The notes beneath the pieces were generated by a model. It ran no database searches, was not told where the DNA came from, and was given only the letters and a program-made list of their open reading frames with translations. This document shows, in pieces, positions 1 to 8,779 of a stretch of 64,000 nt of DNA. Source of the stretch: JAWKTM01 sp041399085 (GTDB taxonomy: Bacteria; Planctomycetota; Planctomycetia; Pirellulales; Pirellulaceae); the NCBI GenBank assembly GCA_041399085.1, contig JAWKTM010000008.1, forward strand, positions 1-64,000. Direction: 5' to 3'. The first letter of the stretch is position 1. Each line of letters begins with the position of its first letter. The translations under genes were made by a program, and so were the position numbers.

Positions 1-169
1 TCGACGCCAGTCCTGGTCGTCGCCAAGCGACCACTGTGGTACCATCAACGTTGCGTCCGATAGACGTTTCCAAGTTCAGCCCGCGACACTCGACTTCGTT
101 TTAGCCGCTCGTGTCAACGGCTCAATTGGCCGCAGTTCCGACAATCCGCTGCGATACAGGAGCAACATC

Positions 170-1309
170 ATGTCCGGCCTTTGCTCGACCCAAGCCATGT
201 TGTGGCAGGTTCTTTGTCTTCTGTTTTTGGTCAGTGGTAATACGGCGAATGCCCAAACCAACCCCGAAACTTCCACCGATCGCCCCCTGGAATGGATCCG
301 CGTGAGTGACGACGGGATGCACTTCGTCGGTCGTGATTCGGGACGCAAGGTCGTACTGTGGGGCGCGAACTACGATCATGACGATGCCGGACAGTTGCTC
401 GAAGACTACTGGCACGAACATTGGGAGACGGTTGTTCAAGACTTCCAGGAGATGAAGGCGCTAAACCTGAACGTGGTGCGAATTCATTTGCAACTGGCCA
501 AGTTCATGGACGCAGCCGATCGTCCGAACATGCGTAACCTACAACAGCTTCAGCGACTGGTGGCGATGGCGGAAAAGACGGGGTTGTATTTGGATGTTAC
601 GGGGCTGGGTTGTTACCACAAACAGGACGTGCCCCAGTGGTACGATGATTTGGCGGAAGCCGACCGCTGGAATGTGCAGGCACGCTTCTGGCGCGAAGTT
701 GCAAATGTGTGTAAAACCAGCCCGGCCGTGTTTTGCTATGATCTGATGAACGAACCGATCCTGCCCGGTAAAAAACCGGAGACAGAATGGCTGGCGGGCG
801 AATTAGGGGGCAAGCATTTCGTGCAATGCATCTCTCTGGATCTCGCCGGCCGCACGCGAACGGAAGTTGCCCAAGCCTGGGTCAAGCAAATGACGTCGGC
901 GATTCGACAAGTCGACCAGGACCACCTTGTCACCGTCGGCGTGATCCCCTGGGCTCACGTATTCAAAGGGGCCAAACCTCTCTTCTATTCGCCAGAGGTG
1001 GGCGAGCCACTCGACTTCGTAAGTGTTCATTTCTACCCCAAAAAAGATGCCGTTGCGGACGCCCTAACTGCGTTGGCTGTCTACGACGTCGGCAAGCCGA
1101 TAGTGATTGAGGAGATTTTTCCGCTTCACTGTGGCTTGGAGGAAGCCGACGAGTTCATCAAAAGCTCGGCAAAGTTTACGGACGGATGGATCAGCTTCTA
1201 CTGGGGCAAAACGATCGACGAATCCGAGCAGCAGGGTGATCTCAAAGCCGCTATTATTGCCAAATGGTTGAGATACTTGCGAGATAATCGGCCGTCCGCG
1301 TTAGAGTGA
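170..1309 (+). CDS. Secreted glycoside hydrolase, GH5/cellulase-like
   Basis: This 379-residue protein probably hydrolyses a beta-glucan or mannan after export. Residues 1-29 form a signal peptide (hydrophobic run ending NTANAQ). The rest looks like a (beta/alpha)8 glycoside hydrolase of clan A. An N-E-P triplet near residue 195 (context DLMNEP) fits the acid/base glutamate, and an E-E pair at about 314-315 (context VIEEIF) on a late strand fits the nucleophile. The start is supported by an AGGAG-like Shine-Dalgarno about 8 bases before the ATG. No partner gene lies on the same strand; the next gene is convergent. GH5-clan membership is inferred from these motifs; the substrate cannot be read from sequence. 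Confidence 0.8.
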   Translation: MSGLCSTQAMLWQVLCLLFLVSGNTANAQTNPETSTDRPLEWIRVSDDGMHFVGRDSGRKVVLWGANYDHDDAGQLLEDYWHEHWETVVQDFQEMKALNLNVVRIHLQLAKFMDAADRPNMRNLQQLQRLVAMAEKTGLYLDVTGLGCYHKQDVPQWYDDLAEADRWNVQARFWREVANVCKTSPAVFCYDLMNEPILPGKKPETEWLAGELGGKHFVQCISLDLAGRTRTEVAQAWVKQMTSAIRQVDQDHLVTVGVIPWAHVFKGAKPLFYSPEVGEPLDFVSVHFYPKKDAVADALTALAVYDVGKPIVIEEIFPLHCGLEEADEFIKSSAKFTDGWISFYWGKTIDESEQQGDLKAAIIAKWLRYLRDNRPSALE

Positions 1310-1372
1310 CTAAGCTTCTAGCAATTGCCGTCTATCATCAATCAATCGTGGCAAGTTCCGGTCGAACGGCGA

Positions 1373-4300
1373 TTACCGCCGACGCAGACTGGTTGGTTGG
1401 AACAATCGCACGCCCGTGTTTGCGGGGTCGGCGGGTAATTCGGTGTTGTCTAATGGTGTGAGTGTTGGATCACTCGTGCTTGGGCTCGCGTCAATACGGT
1501 TCGGCGGTTGTATATTTGGGATCGGTGGCAGGGTGCGGGGTTGACGCAGGCTATTGTCCGGCGAGTTACCGTTTTCCGATGGGATGCGCGGAGCCGGCAA
1601 CGGCGACGCACCGCGATCGGCGGGCGGAATGGGCGGAGCATCTGGTCCGGGGAGCGACCGCGGTGTTCGGTTGGGAAGCGGACGGGCCTCGATGGTTTCC
1701 GCTTCGTCGGTCAACCCATCGCGCGCAGTTGTTTCCGTCTCGGGAGCACATGCGCCGCCACCCAACGGCATGGGCAACCCGTATTCGCCACCGACTGGAC
1801 CGGGATCGATCCAGAGGCCGCGTTCGTCGAGTTGCATCGTGCCGAGATCGAGATCGAGCCGGCGGCGGAGCACTTCGTAGTTGACCCACACGCTGAGGAA
1901 GTTGTTCTGGGCGCTCAGCAAATCGGACAAGGCCGAAACCGTATCACGAGCTGCCGTGGGGCCGGACGACAGCCCGCCGGCTTCGCGAATCTTGCGGATG
2001 TCTTCGTTCAAGTCGATCTGCTCGGCGGCCGTGCGGACCGCGTATCGTTGGACCTCGAAATTCAACTGGTTGCGTTGAATCGTCCGCAGTTCGCCGCGCA
2101 GCGTGGTCGCCACGCCGTCGATGAATTGGTAGTAGCTGCGGCGTTGTTGTTGGAATTCAATCAACGCTTGGCGATAGGTGTTGCGTTCCAGCAGCCGCGT
2201 GAACGGGGCATCGAACCGGAAGCCGACTTGCAGTCGTCCGGTGGAATCGTTGAAGGCCAGCGGGTTGTTGCCGACCGTGCGGATGTCGCCGTTAAAGACC
2301 ACGTCGAGATCGCTTTCCAAGGCGTCCGCGTTGAATTCGATCAACCGCCAACGATCCACCAATGCAGCTTGGGCGTTCATCCAATCCCGCCGGTATTCGC
2401 GGGCCAGATTCATCGCGTCTTTCTCGGACAGATCGATCGGCACCAGCGAGATCGCTTCGACGCGCGCCCGAGCTTGAATCAACTGATAGGCCAACACGTC
2501 TTCGGCCAGGGAGCTCAGCACGTCTTGGCTGCCCAGGATCACTTCGTCGCGAAGCCGCTGGAACAAGTCGCGCGGATCGAGCGACGAACTTGGATCATTG
2601 GCTTCACGCAGCAGCCGATCGATCGACTCGCGTACCGTCGCGGCGCCTTCGCGATACGACGCGATGCGGCCTTCGATGTTGTTTGCGTTCTTGCTGAGCG
2701 TTTGTGGCAAGTCCCGCAGCGGTTCGACATCCAATACGGCTGGGTCGAACGTGGCGGTTGGCAACAACGCGCAGATTTCGTCGGCGTTCCGTTCGATCTC
2801 GCGCCGGAGCCGCGCCGATTCCTTGTCGCGTTTGGGAATTTCTTCGGACAAGCGAGCGATGTCTTCTTTGACGCGCGGGACATTCTCTTCCAGCAGCGCG
2901 TCGGCGACGGCATCGACGTCGAACATCTGGTCGCGTAGCTCGCCCAGTTGCATCTGAATGCTGTCGTCCCAGACGATGGCCGCGGCCGTGGTGTTCGTCT
3001 CGGGATCCTCGACTTCCTGGACATTCGACAGCAGGCGGATATTGAGCCCGCCGACGCTCTGCCGCAATTGGTCGACTTGGTTGCGGCGTTCGACGATTTC
3101 CGGGTCGAACAAATTGAATTGGCCGAGCGAATCGTCGCTGATTTCCACGCACAGTTTGGGCGGCAGGCCGAGCGTGACTTTGAAGCTGTCGAGCGTTTGT
3201 TGGTACTGTGCCCGAGCGTTCAACAACTGGCTTTCGGCGTTAAACAATGCTTGGCGGGCTTGGGCGACTTGCAGCCGTTGCCGAGGGATGTCTTCCTGCG
3301 TTTCGGGAATCGTGGTCAGCATTTCGACCAACGTTTCCTCCAGCCGCAGCAGGTTGTCGCGCAGCCGCGTGATGTTGTCCTCTTGGTTTTGAATCGTGAG
3401 CTGATCTTGCAGCAGTCCCATGAAGCCGCCGGCCGACGCGGCGCCAGCGCCCGCGCCGCCGAAGCCTTGCGTGCCGCCTCCACCGCCGCCTCCGCCCAAT
3501 GCGCCAAAGCCAGTGCCGGTGCCGGTGAAACCTTGTAAACCGCTGCCGCCGAACACGCCGCCCGCGCGGCTGGGACCGCTGACTCCGCCCGAGCCGGTCA
3601 TGATATCGACATAGAATCCGCGGCGATAACGTTCCATCTGCCGCACGTTGTACAGCAGGATTCGTTCGGAACGCGTGAGTGTTTCCATCACGCGATCGCG
3701 GCCGGCGAATCGCAACAGCGGTTGGACCAGCGTGAAGTCGAGGACACTGTTGATCGATTGAGAATCCGTGCCGTTGAAGTTGAACACCATCGCGTTGGCG
3801 AAGTTGACGACGAGGTCGCCGCCGGTGGTGAATGCGCGTTGCAGCGAGGCGTCGGTGTCGAGCCGCAGTTCGCTGCGCTGGCCGGTCGGATGTTGTTCGC
3901 CGGTGGCGGTATAGGTCGCTCCGTGTCCGCCAAAGAACTGGGTGTCGAAGCGGAAGCGTTCGGCGCTGACGTCCAGCGCCGAGAGATACAGCGTTTCCAA
4001 TTGGCGTTGGTAGTCGGGCGAATGCAACAGAGCCAGCTCGACCGCCAAGTCGCCGTTCAGCTTGAGGACGCCGCGTTCATCCAGCGGCAAAGCGGCCCAG
4101 AAGTCCGGGTTCTCGCTGCCAGCCGTCTCGCCGTTCACGTGCCAGTGCGGATAGCCATTCTTGTTGTCGACGCGGTGCATGAACTTGTGCGCGGCCGGAT
4201 CGTCCAACGGCATGGGTTCGCGATCCGGGTGAAACGGATCGAACATGCGGCTGCGCGGATCGACTTCGATCGTATAGTTTGCCAAATCCCAATGCGGGTG

Positions 4301-4501
4301 CGCCGACTTTTCGTTCACCAACGAATACGCCTCGGCGTCGGCTTGATGGCGATAGTGGGCTCGGTTGCAGCCCGCGACCGTCGTGCCCAACAGTGCGGCG
4401 GCGATCACGCCCGCTCGCGTCCATCGCGACAGGGTGAAGAACGAACGGCGGCGACGCAGGCGAGTTTTGGCTTGTTGGCTATGGGTTCGGAGCAGCCTCA
4501 T
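1373..4501 (-). CDS. TolC-family outer-membrane efflux lipoprotein, oversized
   Basis: The protein (about 1042 residues) is probably the outer-membrane channel of an efflux or export system. An arginine-rich N terminus and hydrophobic helix lead to a lipobox (T-V-A-G-C, Cys45), so it should be a lipoprotein. Long helical stretches rich in Q, R and L (for example DNLLRLEETLVEML and RQRLQVAQARQALFNA) resemble OEP/TolC coiled coils. TolC proteins usually have about 450-500 residues, so this one is roughly double. The excess includes a glycine-rich segment with a run of eight glycines and a proline-rich tail. The chosen ATG overlaps the marR stop as TAATG, implying translational coupling. The longer upstream reading frame is Arg-rich non-coding sequence. 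No membrane-fusion protein or inner-membrane pump is adjacent. Confidence 0.8.
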   Translation of the reverse strand: MRLLRTHSQQAKTRLRRRRSFFTLSRWTRAGVIAAALLGTTVAGCNRAHYRHQADAEAYSLVNEKSAHPHWDLANYTIEVDPRSRMFDPFHPDREPMPLDDPAAHKFMHRVDNKNGYPHWHVNGETAGSENPDFWAALPLDERGVLKLNGDLAVELALLHSPDYQRQLETLYLSALDVSAERFRFDTQFFGGHGATYTATGEQHPTGQRSELRLDTDASLQRAFTTGGDLVVNFANAMVFNFNGTDSQSINSVLDFTLVQPLLRFAGRDRVMETLTRSERILLYNVRQMERYRRGFYVDIMTGSGGVSGPSRAGGVFGGSGLQGFTGTGTGFGALGGGGGGGGTQGFGGAGAGAASAGGFMGLLQDQLTIQNQEDNITRLRDNLLRLEETLVEMLTTIPETQEDIPRQRLQVAQARQALFNAESQLLNARAQYQQTLDSFKVTLGLPPKLCVEISDDSLGQFNLFDPEIVERRNQVDQLRQSVGGLNIRLLSNVQEVEDPETNTTAAAIVWDDSIQMQLGELRDQMFDVDAVADALLEENVPRVKEDIARLSEEIPKRDKESARLRREIERNADEICALLPTATFDPAVLDVEPLRDLPQTLSKNANNIEGRIASYREGAATVRESIDRLLREANDPSSSLDPRDLFQRLRDEVILGSQDVLSSLAEDVLAYQLIQARARVEAISLVPIDLSEKDAMNLAREYRRDWMNAQAALVDRWRLIEFNADALESDLDVVFNGDIRTVGNNPLAFNDSTGRLQVGFRFDAPFTRLLERNTYRQALIEFQQQRRSYYQFIDGVATTLRGELRTIQRNQLNFEVQRYAVRTAAEQIDLNEDIRKIREAGGLSSGPTAARDTVSALSDLLSAQNNFLSVWVNYEVLRRRLDLDLGTMQLDERGLWIDPGPVGGEYGLPMPLGGGACAPETETTARDGLTDEAETIEARPLPNRTPRSLPGPDAPPIPPADRGASPLPAPRIPSENGNSPDNSLRQPRTLPPIPNIQPPNRIDASPSTSDPTLTPLDNTELPADPANTGVRLFQPTSLRRR

Positions 4502-5022
4502 TACGCCACCTTTCGCGAAGAATTCTGGTTCGTGGTCGAGGCGGTCTCGGCGTCGACGGGGCACGATCGTGCGGCCGCGACGAACACTTCGAGCAGCTTC
4601 GTCACGGTGTCGAGCAGATCCGCATCGATGCCCGCCTCTGGTTGTGCTGCCCAAACGGAACAGGCGTGGCGAAGATGCCCGAGCGCCGCGCGGCCGTCGT
4701 CCGTGACTTGCCAAACTTGGCGGCGGCGATCGGTAGGCGAGCGGTCGCCGACCAAGAGTTGCTGACGTCGCATCCGCTCGACGAGATCACTGATCGCGGC
4801 GGGCGAGATCCCAAGCTGCTCAGCCAGCTCCGACTGCGAAGCGCCGGTTTCCGCGGCCGCGGCACAGCAGTGCAGCACCAGCGACTGCGTATCGTTCAGA
4901 CCGTAAGGCCGAGCCAACTGAGCCAGAGTGGAACGCATTTGGCGATCGGTGGCCGTGAGCGCTCGAAGCGCGGAAAGCAGATCGAGATCGGCCGCCGTGT
5001 GCGGCGCGGATTCGTGCGACAT
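4501..5022 (-). CDS. MarR-family transcriptional regulator
   Basis: A 173-residue winged-helix repressor-type protein. The central part holds the MarR core: a helix-turn-helix (SQSELAEQLGISPAAISDLVERM) followed by the wing (DRSPTDRRRQVWQVTDDGRAAL). The ATG at 5022 has a strong purine-rich Shine-Dalgarno (GGGGGGACAAGG) just upstream. A longer in-frame start at 5193 is rejected because it would only translate the 15-bp repeats. Its stop overlaps the start of the TolC-like gene (TAATG), so the regulator most likely controls that export gene and itself. The 15-bp repeat array directly upstream is a candidate operator region. The ligand is unknown. Confidence 0.88.
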   Translation of the reverse strand: MSHESAPHTAADLDLLSALRALTATDRQMRSTLAQLARPYGLNDTQSLVLHCCAAAAETGASQSELAEQLGISPAAISDLVERMRRQQLLVGDRSPTDRRRQVWQVTDDGRAALGHLRHACSVWAAQPEAGIDADLLDTVTKLLEVFVAAARSCPVDAETASTTNQNSSRKVA

Positions 5023-5037
5023 CCTTGTCCCCCCGGA

Positions 5038-5157
5038 AATGTTCGCAAACGAACGATTCAGCGATGTACGATTCAGCGTCGAATGATTCGACGTGCGATG
5101 ATTCGCTACAGAATGATTCGGGAATAAATCGTTCGGACTTGAACGAATGTGCGGGGA
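5038..5157. repeat. 15-bp periodic repeat array upstream of marR
   Basis: About seven to eight degenerate units repeat every 15 bp. Unit starts can be read at 5053, 5068, 5083, 5098, 5113, 5128 and 5143, with core (A/T)(C/T)GATTC followed by variable bases. Two units contain the palindrome GAATGATTC. The array fills most of the space between marR and the divergent gene at 5315 and ends about 15 bp before the marR start codon. Because 15 is a multiple of three, the array reads through as a five-residue peptide repeat on either strand. Possible roles are a multimeric operator or a replication-slippage repeat. Confidence 0.75.
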
Positions 5158-5236
5158 CTGCGGATCGCAGCGGCAGTTTCGCTGCAAATTCAAGCGGGAA
5201 AATCACTTAGGCGTGGGGCGAAGCGAACCGAATTTC

Positions 5237-5265
5237 TTGACACCCTAGATACCCCAGCTTATTAT
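5237..5265 (+). promoter_or_regulatory. Sigma70-type promoter for the gene at 5315
   Basis: A consensus -35 TTGACA (5237-5242), a 17-bp spacer and a -10 TATTAT (5260-5265) lie 50 bp before the start codon at 5315. The match is much closer to consensus than the flanking DNA and points at the downstream gene. Confidence 0.7.
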
Positions 5266-5314
5266 CAACCGATACCTATCCCGGCTCCTCCTCTCGACAT
5301 AGCGGTGCGGCTAC

Positions 5315-6793
5315 ATGGGCGGCAACGGCGCGGTGATCGTCCAGATTCTGGGCGTTCTGCTAATCCTGTTTTTCTTCTTCCTCACCTACATGTTTACCAA
5401 GACATGGAGGTGGCATCACGTCATGTTCGCCTTTCTGATTTTCCCGGCGACATTGACGTTTGCTATCTATGCGGCGATGACGTTGAAGACGCATTCGGCT
5501 TGGCAGGCGAAGCACGATGAGATCAAGAAGCAGCTTGAGACGGAATTGGCGGCGGTCGAGAAGCTGAAGGAAGGCGCGCCGACTGCGGCGGGCGGTCCTA
5601 ACAAGACGATCTTGGAACTCAAAGGCGAGTTATCACGGTTGTTGCTGGATCGCGGGCGAGTTTGGCGGCAAACAACGCCGACGAACGGCCAATTGGTGCA
5701 GACTCCATCCGGCGTGCGTCCGCAAGCGCAACTGACCACCGTACCGCCCAATACGACGGAACCGACGCCGCACGGATTGCAGCCGAACGACACCGTTTAT
5801 GTGTTCGCCGAGGCCGCGACGCCCGATGGCCGAGCCGTGCCCGATGTTTACTTGGGCCAGTATCGCGTCGTGGCGACTCCCAGCGAAACGGAAGTGACGA
5901 TCCAAGGCGAATCGGAACCGGACGCGGTGCAGCGGCAAGTCTTGCAGCAAGGCGGCGCGACCTGGGCTTTGTACGAAGTGATGCCGCGCGACAGCCATTA
6001 CAGCTTCACGGCCGCGGAACCCGACGACGATCACATGTACGGTTTGGTGGACGACGCGGCGGTACGCGGGCTGTTCCGAAATCGCTATGGTTTGCCGCCC
6101 GATATGCAGGAAGAAATCGTGCAGTCGTATCTGCGCGACGGCGGTGATCTGCAGGCGGATGATCCGCCCGAGACGCGTTGGGCGAAGGTCAAGTTTCTGC
6201 AATCCTACGATTTGCAAATCGACGCAATCGCTCCGGCCGGCGTGCTCGAGGGCGATTACTTCGATTCGTCAGGACGCGCCGAGGATCGACGTTTGTGGTC
6301 CAGCGAAACGGGCGATCAGGTGTTGAAGTTCAAGAAGGATGATATTGGGTTCTTCCCGGAAATCGAGGCCAACAAGCTGGTCGATCAAGGCATCGCGTCG
6401 ATCGAAGCGCCGGTGTTCAGCCGCACGCTGCGCGACTACGCCTACATGTTCTGGAAGGCCGAGGAGCAACGTATCGACTTGCAGCGAGCCATCTATTTAG
6501 TCGATCGCGAGATTGCCAGCATGCAAGTGACGATCGCCGACGCGCAAGAGACGATCACGAAGCGCGAGGGCGAAGTCGACAAGCTCGCCTCGGACTTGCA
6601 GAAATTCGAGGTCGAGCGGGACGAGATGAAAAACTATCACGATGTGCTGGTCGCGCATTGGAAGTCGTTCCAGGGCCGCGCGAACAAAGCCTTCCAAGAC
6701 AATCTGGTCTTGGAACAGCAATTGGAAGAAGCCAGCCGGCAGTTGACCGAGCAGATCAATCGCCGCACTTCGGAAGTGACCTCGACGCAATAG
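5315..6793 (+). CDS. Planctomycete membrane protein with C-terminal coiled coil
   Basis: I do not recognise a named family. The 492-residue protein begins with two membrane helices (about residues 7-25 and 36-55), followed by a charged helix (KKQLETELAAVEKLKEG). A central region of mixed beta character contains phrases such as PNDTVYVFAEA and YLGQYRVV. The C-terminal 110 residues form a long charged coiled coil (IADAQETITKREGEVDKL and onwards). That arrangement suggests a membrane-anchored scaffold or envelope protein. It is a single-gene unit: a near-consensus promoter lies 50 bp upstream and a strong intrinsic terminator follows the stop. Function is unknown; the reading frame is certain. 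Confidence 0.8.
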   Translation: MGGNGAVIVQILGVLLILFFFFLTYMFTKTWRWHHVMFAFLIFPATLTFAIYAAMTLKTHSAWQAKHDEIKKQLETELAAVEKLKEGAPTAAGGPNKTILELKGELSRLLLDRGRVWRQTTPTNGQLVQTPSGVRPQAQLTTVPPNTTEPTPHGLQPNDTVYVFAEAATPDGRAVPDVYLGQYRVVATPSETEVTIQGESEPDAVQRQVLQQGGATWALYEVMPRDSHYSFTAAEPDDDHMYGLVDDAAVRGLFRNRYGLPPDMQEEIVQSYLRDGGDLQADDPPETRWAKVKFLQSYDLQIDAIAPAGVLEGDYFDSSGRAEDRRLWSSETGDQVLKFKKDDIGFFPEIEANKLVDQGIASIEAPVFSRTLRDYAYMFWKAEEQRIDLQRAIYLVDREIASMQVTIADAQETITKREGEVDKLASDLQKFEVERDEMKNYHDVLVAHWKSFQGRANKAFQDNLVLEQQLEEASRQLTEQINRRTSEVTSTQ

Positions 6794-6822
6794 CGTCGGC
6801 CAGCGTCCTTGCAGCGAGTTTC

Positions 6823-6855
6823 AAAGAGCGGGGGCCTCGTCCCCGCTTTCTTTTT
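6823..6855 (+). terminator. Intrinsic terminator after the coiled-coil protein gene
   Basis: An AGCGGGG/CCCCGCT hairpin with a seven-base loop is followed by TTCTTTTT, about 30 bp after the stop at 6793. Confidence 0.8.
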
Positions 6856-6975
6856 GCGCCATCGGTTGCCCTCGTCTTTCGACTGCCATCGCTCTACGAT
6901 AGAAACGCGAACGGCACGCGAGGTTGGCGGTCGTGCTTCGCCCTCACCGAACGAACATGCGTGGAACCGAGACCG

Positions 6976-7860
6976 ATGGGGCTTTCCGACAGGGAATATT
7001 ATCGCGACGATCAGCCGGGCGGCTTTTCACTGGGCGGCGAACGTTCGATGTCCACGAACTTGGTCATCGCCAACGTAGCGATCTATGCGGTTTGCGCATT
7101 CATGCCCGGCCTTACCGAGCGGCTGTCGTTGCATGCCGACGTGTTCGGCTCGCCGCGAGGACTGCTGCAAGCGTGGCAGTTTCTAACCTACGGGTTCGTC
7201 CATGCGCCGCTGAACCAGCCGGGCGGCATCTTTCACATACTGATGAACATGTACATTCTCTGGATGTTCGGCCGGATTGTGGAAACGCGATATGGGCGAG
7301 CAGAGTTTCTGCGAGTCTATCTGGCGGCGATTGTTTTCGCGGGAGTCGCCTGGGCGCTGCGTCAATTGATTACCGGCGGTGCGTCGCAATCGGGCGACCT
7401 TGTGCCGCGAGTGCTGGGGGCGTCAGGCGGCGTCACGGCGGTCGTGATCCTGTTCTGCTTGAATTGGCCCAAGCAGACGATCTATCTGTTTGGGTTGCTG
7501 GCGATGCCGGCCTACGTGCTCGGCTTGGTCGTAGTCGGCCTGGACATGCTGCGAGCGCTCGACAAGGACTCGAACGTGGCTTGGGACTGCCACTTGGCCG
7601 GGGCGTTGTTCGCATTGGCCTATGTCAAGCTGAACTTGAACCTAGGCCGGTTCCAACCCGGCGGCATCGACACGAAGAAGTGGTTCAAGTCGAAGCCAAA
7701 GCTGCGAGTCCACGATCCGGACGCGGGCTACGAGGACTTGGACGACGAAGCCGATCGCGTGCTCGACAAGCTGCACCGAGAAGGCGAGTCGAGCCTGAAT
7801 GCTCGCGAACGCAAGGTTCTCGAAGCCTACAGCCGCCGCATGCGGCAAAAGCATCGGTAG
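6976..7860 (+). CDS. Rhomboid family intramembrane serine protease
   Basis: A 294-residue polytopic membrane protein that should cleave other membrane proteins within the bilayer. The rhomboid signature is complete. H-I-L-M-N (HxxxN) occurs in the second helix region, the catalytic serine is in GASGG, and the catalytic histidine is in the later helix WDCHLAGALFALAY. At least six hydrophobic segments are visible. A soluble C-terminal tail of about 80 residues (DEEADRVLDKLHREGE region) follows. The ATG at 6976 gives a compact N terminus (MGLSDREYY); the longer frame upstream runs over the terminator of the preceding gene and is rejected. The natural substrate is unknown. Confidence 0.9.
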   Translation: MGLSDREYYRDDQPGGFSLGGERSMSTNLVIANVAIYAVCAFMPGLTERLSLHADVFGSPRGLLQAWQFLTYGFVHAPLNQPGGIFHILMNMYILWMFGRIVETRYGRAEFLRVYLAAIVFAGVAWALRQLITGGASQSGDLVPRVLGASGGVTAVVILFCLNWPKQTIYLFGLLAMPAYVLGLVVVGLDMLRALDKDSNVAWDCHLAGALFALAYVKLNLNLGRFQPGGIDTKKWFKSKPKLRVHDPDAGYEDLDDEADRVLDKLHREGESSLNARERKVLEAYSRRMRQKHR

Positions 7861-7947
7861 GGAGAACTGGTTAACGTGCTCGGGCGAACCTATCGTGCTC
7901 GAGCGAAGGTTGCCGCGAGCTTAGGGGATCGGCAGCGAGATCTTACC

Positions 7948-8035
7948 GATGCTGGCAGCATCGGCCACGTGGTACTGCTGGCAGCATCGGCCACGTGCTG
8001 GCAGCATCGGCCACGTGGTGGACGCTGCCAGCGTC
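7948..8035. repeat. REP-like palindromic repeat cluster, three copies plus variant
   Basis: Three near-identical 20-21 bp copies (GCTGGCAGCATCGGCCACGTG) start at 7951, 7977 and 7997. The first begins with the palindrome GATGCTG-G-CAGCATC. A related palindrome, GACGCTG-C-CAGCGTC, lies at 8021-8035. The cluster sits between the rhomboid gene and the 3' end of the convergent rplU, a position typical of repetitive extragenic palindromes. Just beyond it, a 16-bp direct duplication (8098-8130) covers the last codons of rplU. Confidence 0.75.
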
Positions 8036-8111
8036 CCAATGGGTACATTCTCGTCTGCCACTCGCCTCACGTTGCCGCGAGCGTCGCACGCGAGCGTACG
8101 CGGTCGCGATC

Positions 8112-8426
8112 TTACGCGGTCGCGATCTTCTCGATCTGCACCTTCGTGTACAACTGGCGATGGCCGGTGCGGCGACGCGAATTCTTGCGACGACGGAAGT
8201 ATTGGATGTACAGTTTCTCGCCCTGCTCGACCCCCAGCACCTTAGCCGACACCGAAGCGCCGGCGACGGCCGGGCTGCCCAGCGTCAAACCTTCCTCACC
8301 ACCCACGGCCAACACTTGGTCGAACGTCAGCGCGTCGCCCGCCGAAGCCTCGCGATAATCGATTCGCAGCTTCTGACCCTCTTCGACTCGATATTGGCGT
8401 CCGCCGTCGGAAATGATCGCGTACAT
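8112..8426 (-). CDS. rplU: 50S ribosomal protein bL21
   Basis: The 104-residue length matches bL21. Typical features are the N terminus YAIISDGGRQYRVEEG, the central phrase LTFDQVLAVGG, and the basic YFRRRKNSRRRTGHRQ segment that contacts 23S rRNA. The start at 8426 has a GAGGA Shine-Dalgarno. An upstream in-frame methionine at 8525 would add an unrelated extension and is rejected. The usual partner rpmA (bL27) is not downstream; only repeats and the convergent rhomboid gene are there, so rplU stands alone. The last codons are duplicated as a 16-bp tandem repeat immediately after the stop. Confidence 0.95.
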   Translation of the reverse strand: MYAIISDGGRQYRVEEGQKLRIDYREASAGDALTFDQVLAVGGEEGLTLGSPAVAGASVSAKVLGVEQGEKLYIQYFRRRKNSRRRTGHRQLYTKVQIEKIATA

Positions 8427-8720
8427 GATTTCCTCAACACACCGATTTGTTTTAAGCCGCCGACGAAATACGACGGACATCTGTTGCCAAGTTGTTCCAT
8501 CTGAGAACGCCACAAAATAACGCACCGCGGCCGATTCGTCGAGGCCCGGCCGCCAGGATTCTCGGGCTGTTCGGGTCGGTTGGTCGCGCTCCGCGTGTTC
8601 CCGTTTGCGTGTCCAAAGGCGAAGGCCCGATACAATCCGATTAGGCGACTCCAGCCGAATAATCGGAACGGACTCGTCGAAACACCCCAGTCTCGCGTTG
8701 CCGCACGTCGCTCAGCCCCC

Positions 8721-8750
8721 TTGACGCTTTCCGCCGTTCGCCTTTATAAA
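8721..8750 (+). promoter_or_regulatory. Sigma70-type promoter for tRNA-Glu
   Basis: TTGACG (8721-8726) and TATAAA (8745-8750) are separated by 18 bp (17 bp if TTATAA is taken). The -10 box ends about 30 bp before the tRNA. The rest of 8427-8720, between the divergent rplU start and this promoter, shows no gene. Confidence 0.65.
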
Positions 8751-8779
8751 CGCAACATGCCGCTCGCGAAGCGGCTGCT

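Noticed and set aside
1508..2938. A 476-codon frame antisense to the TolC-like gene
   Set aside because: Shadow of the opposite-strand gene; no signal, domain or Shine-Dalgarno.
5023..5193. Extended MarR N terminus with a pentapeptide repeat
   Set aside because: A product of the 15-bp array; the ATG at 5022 has a strong Shine-Dalgarno and a normal family length.
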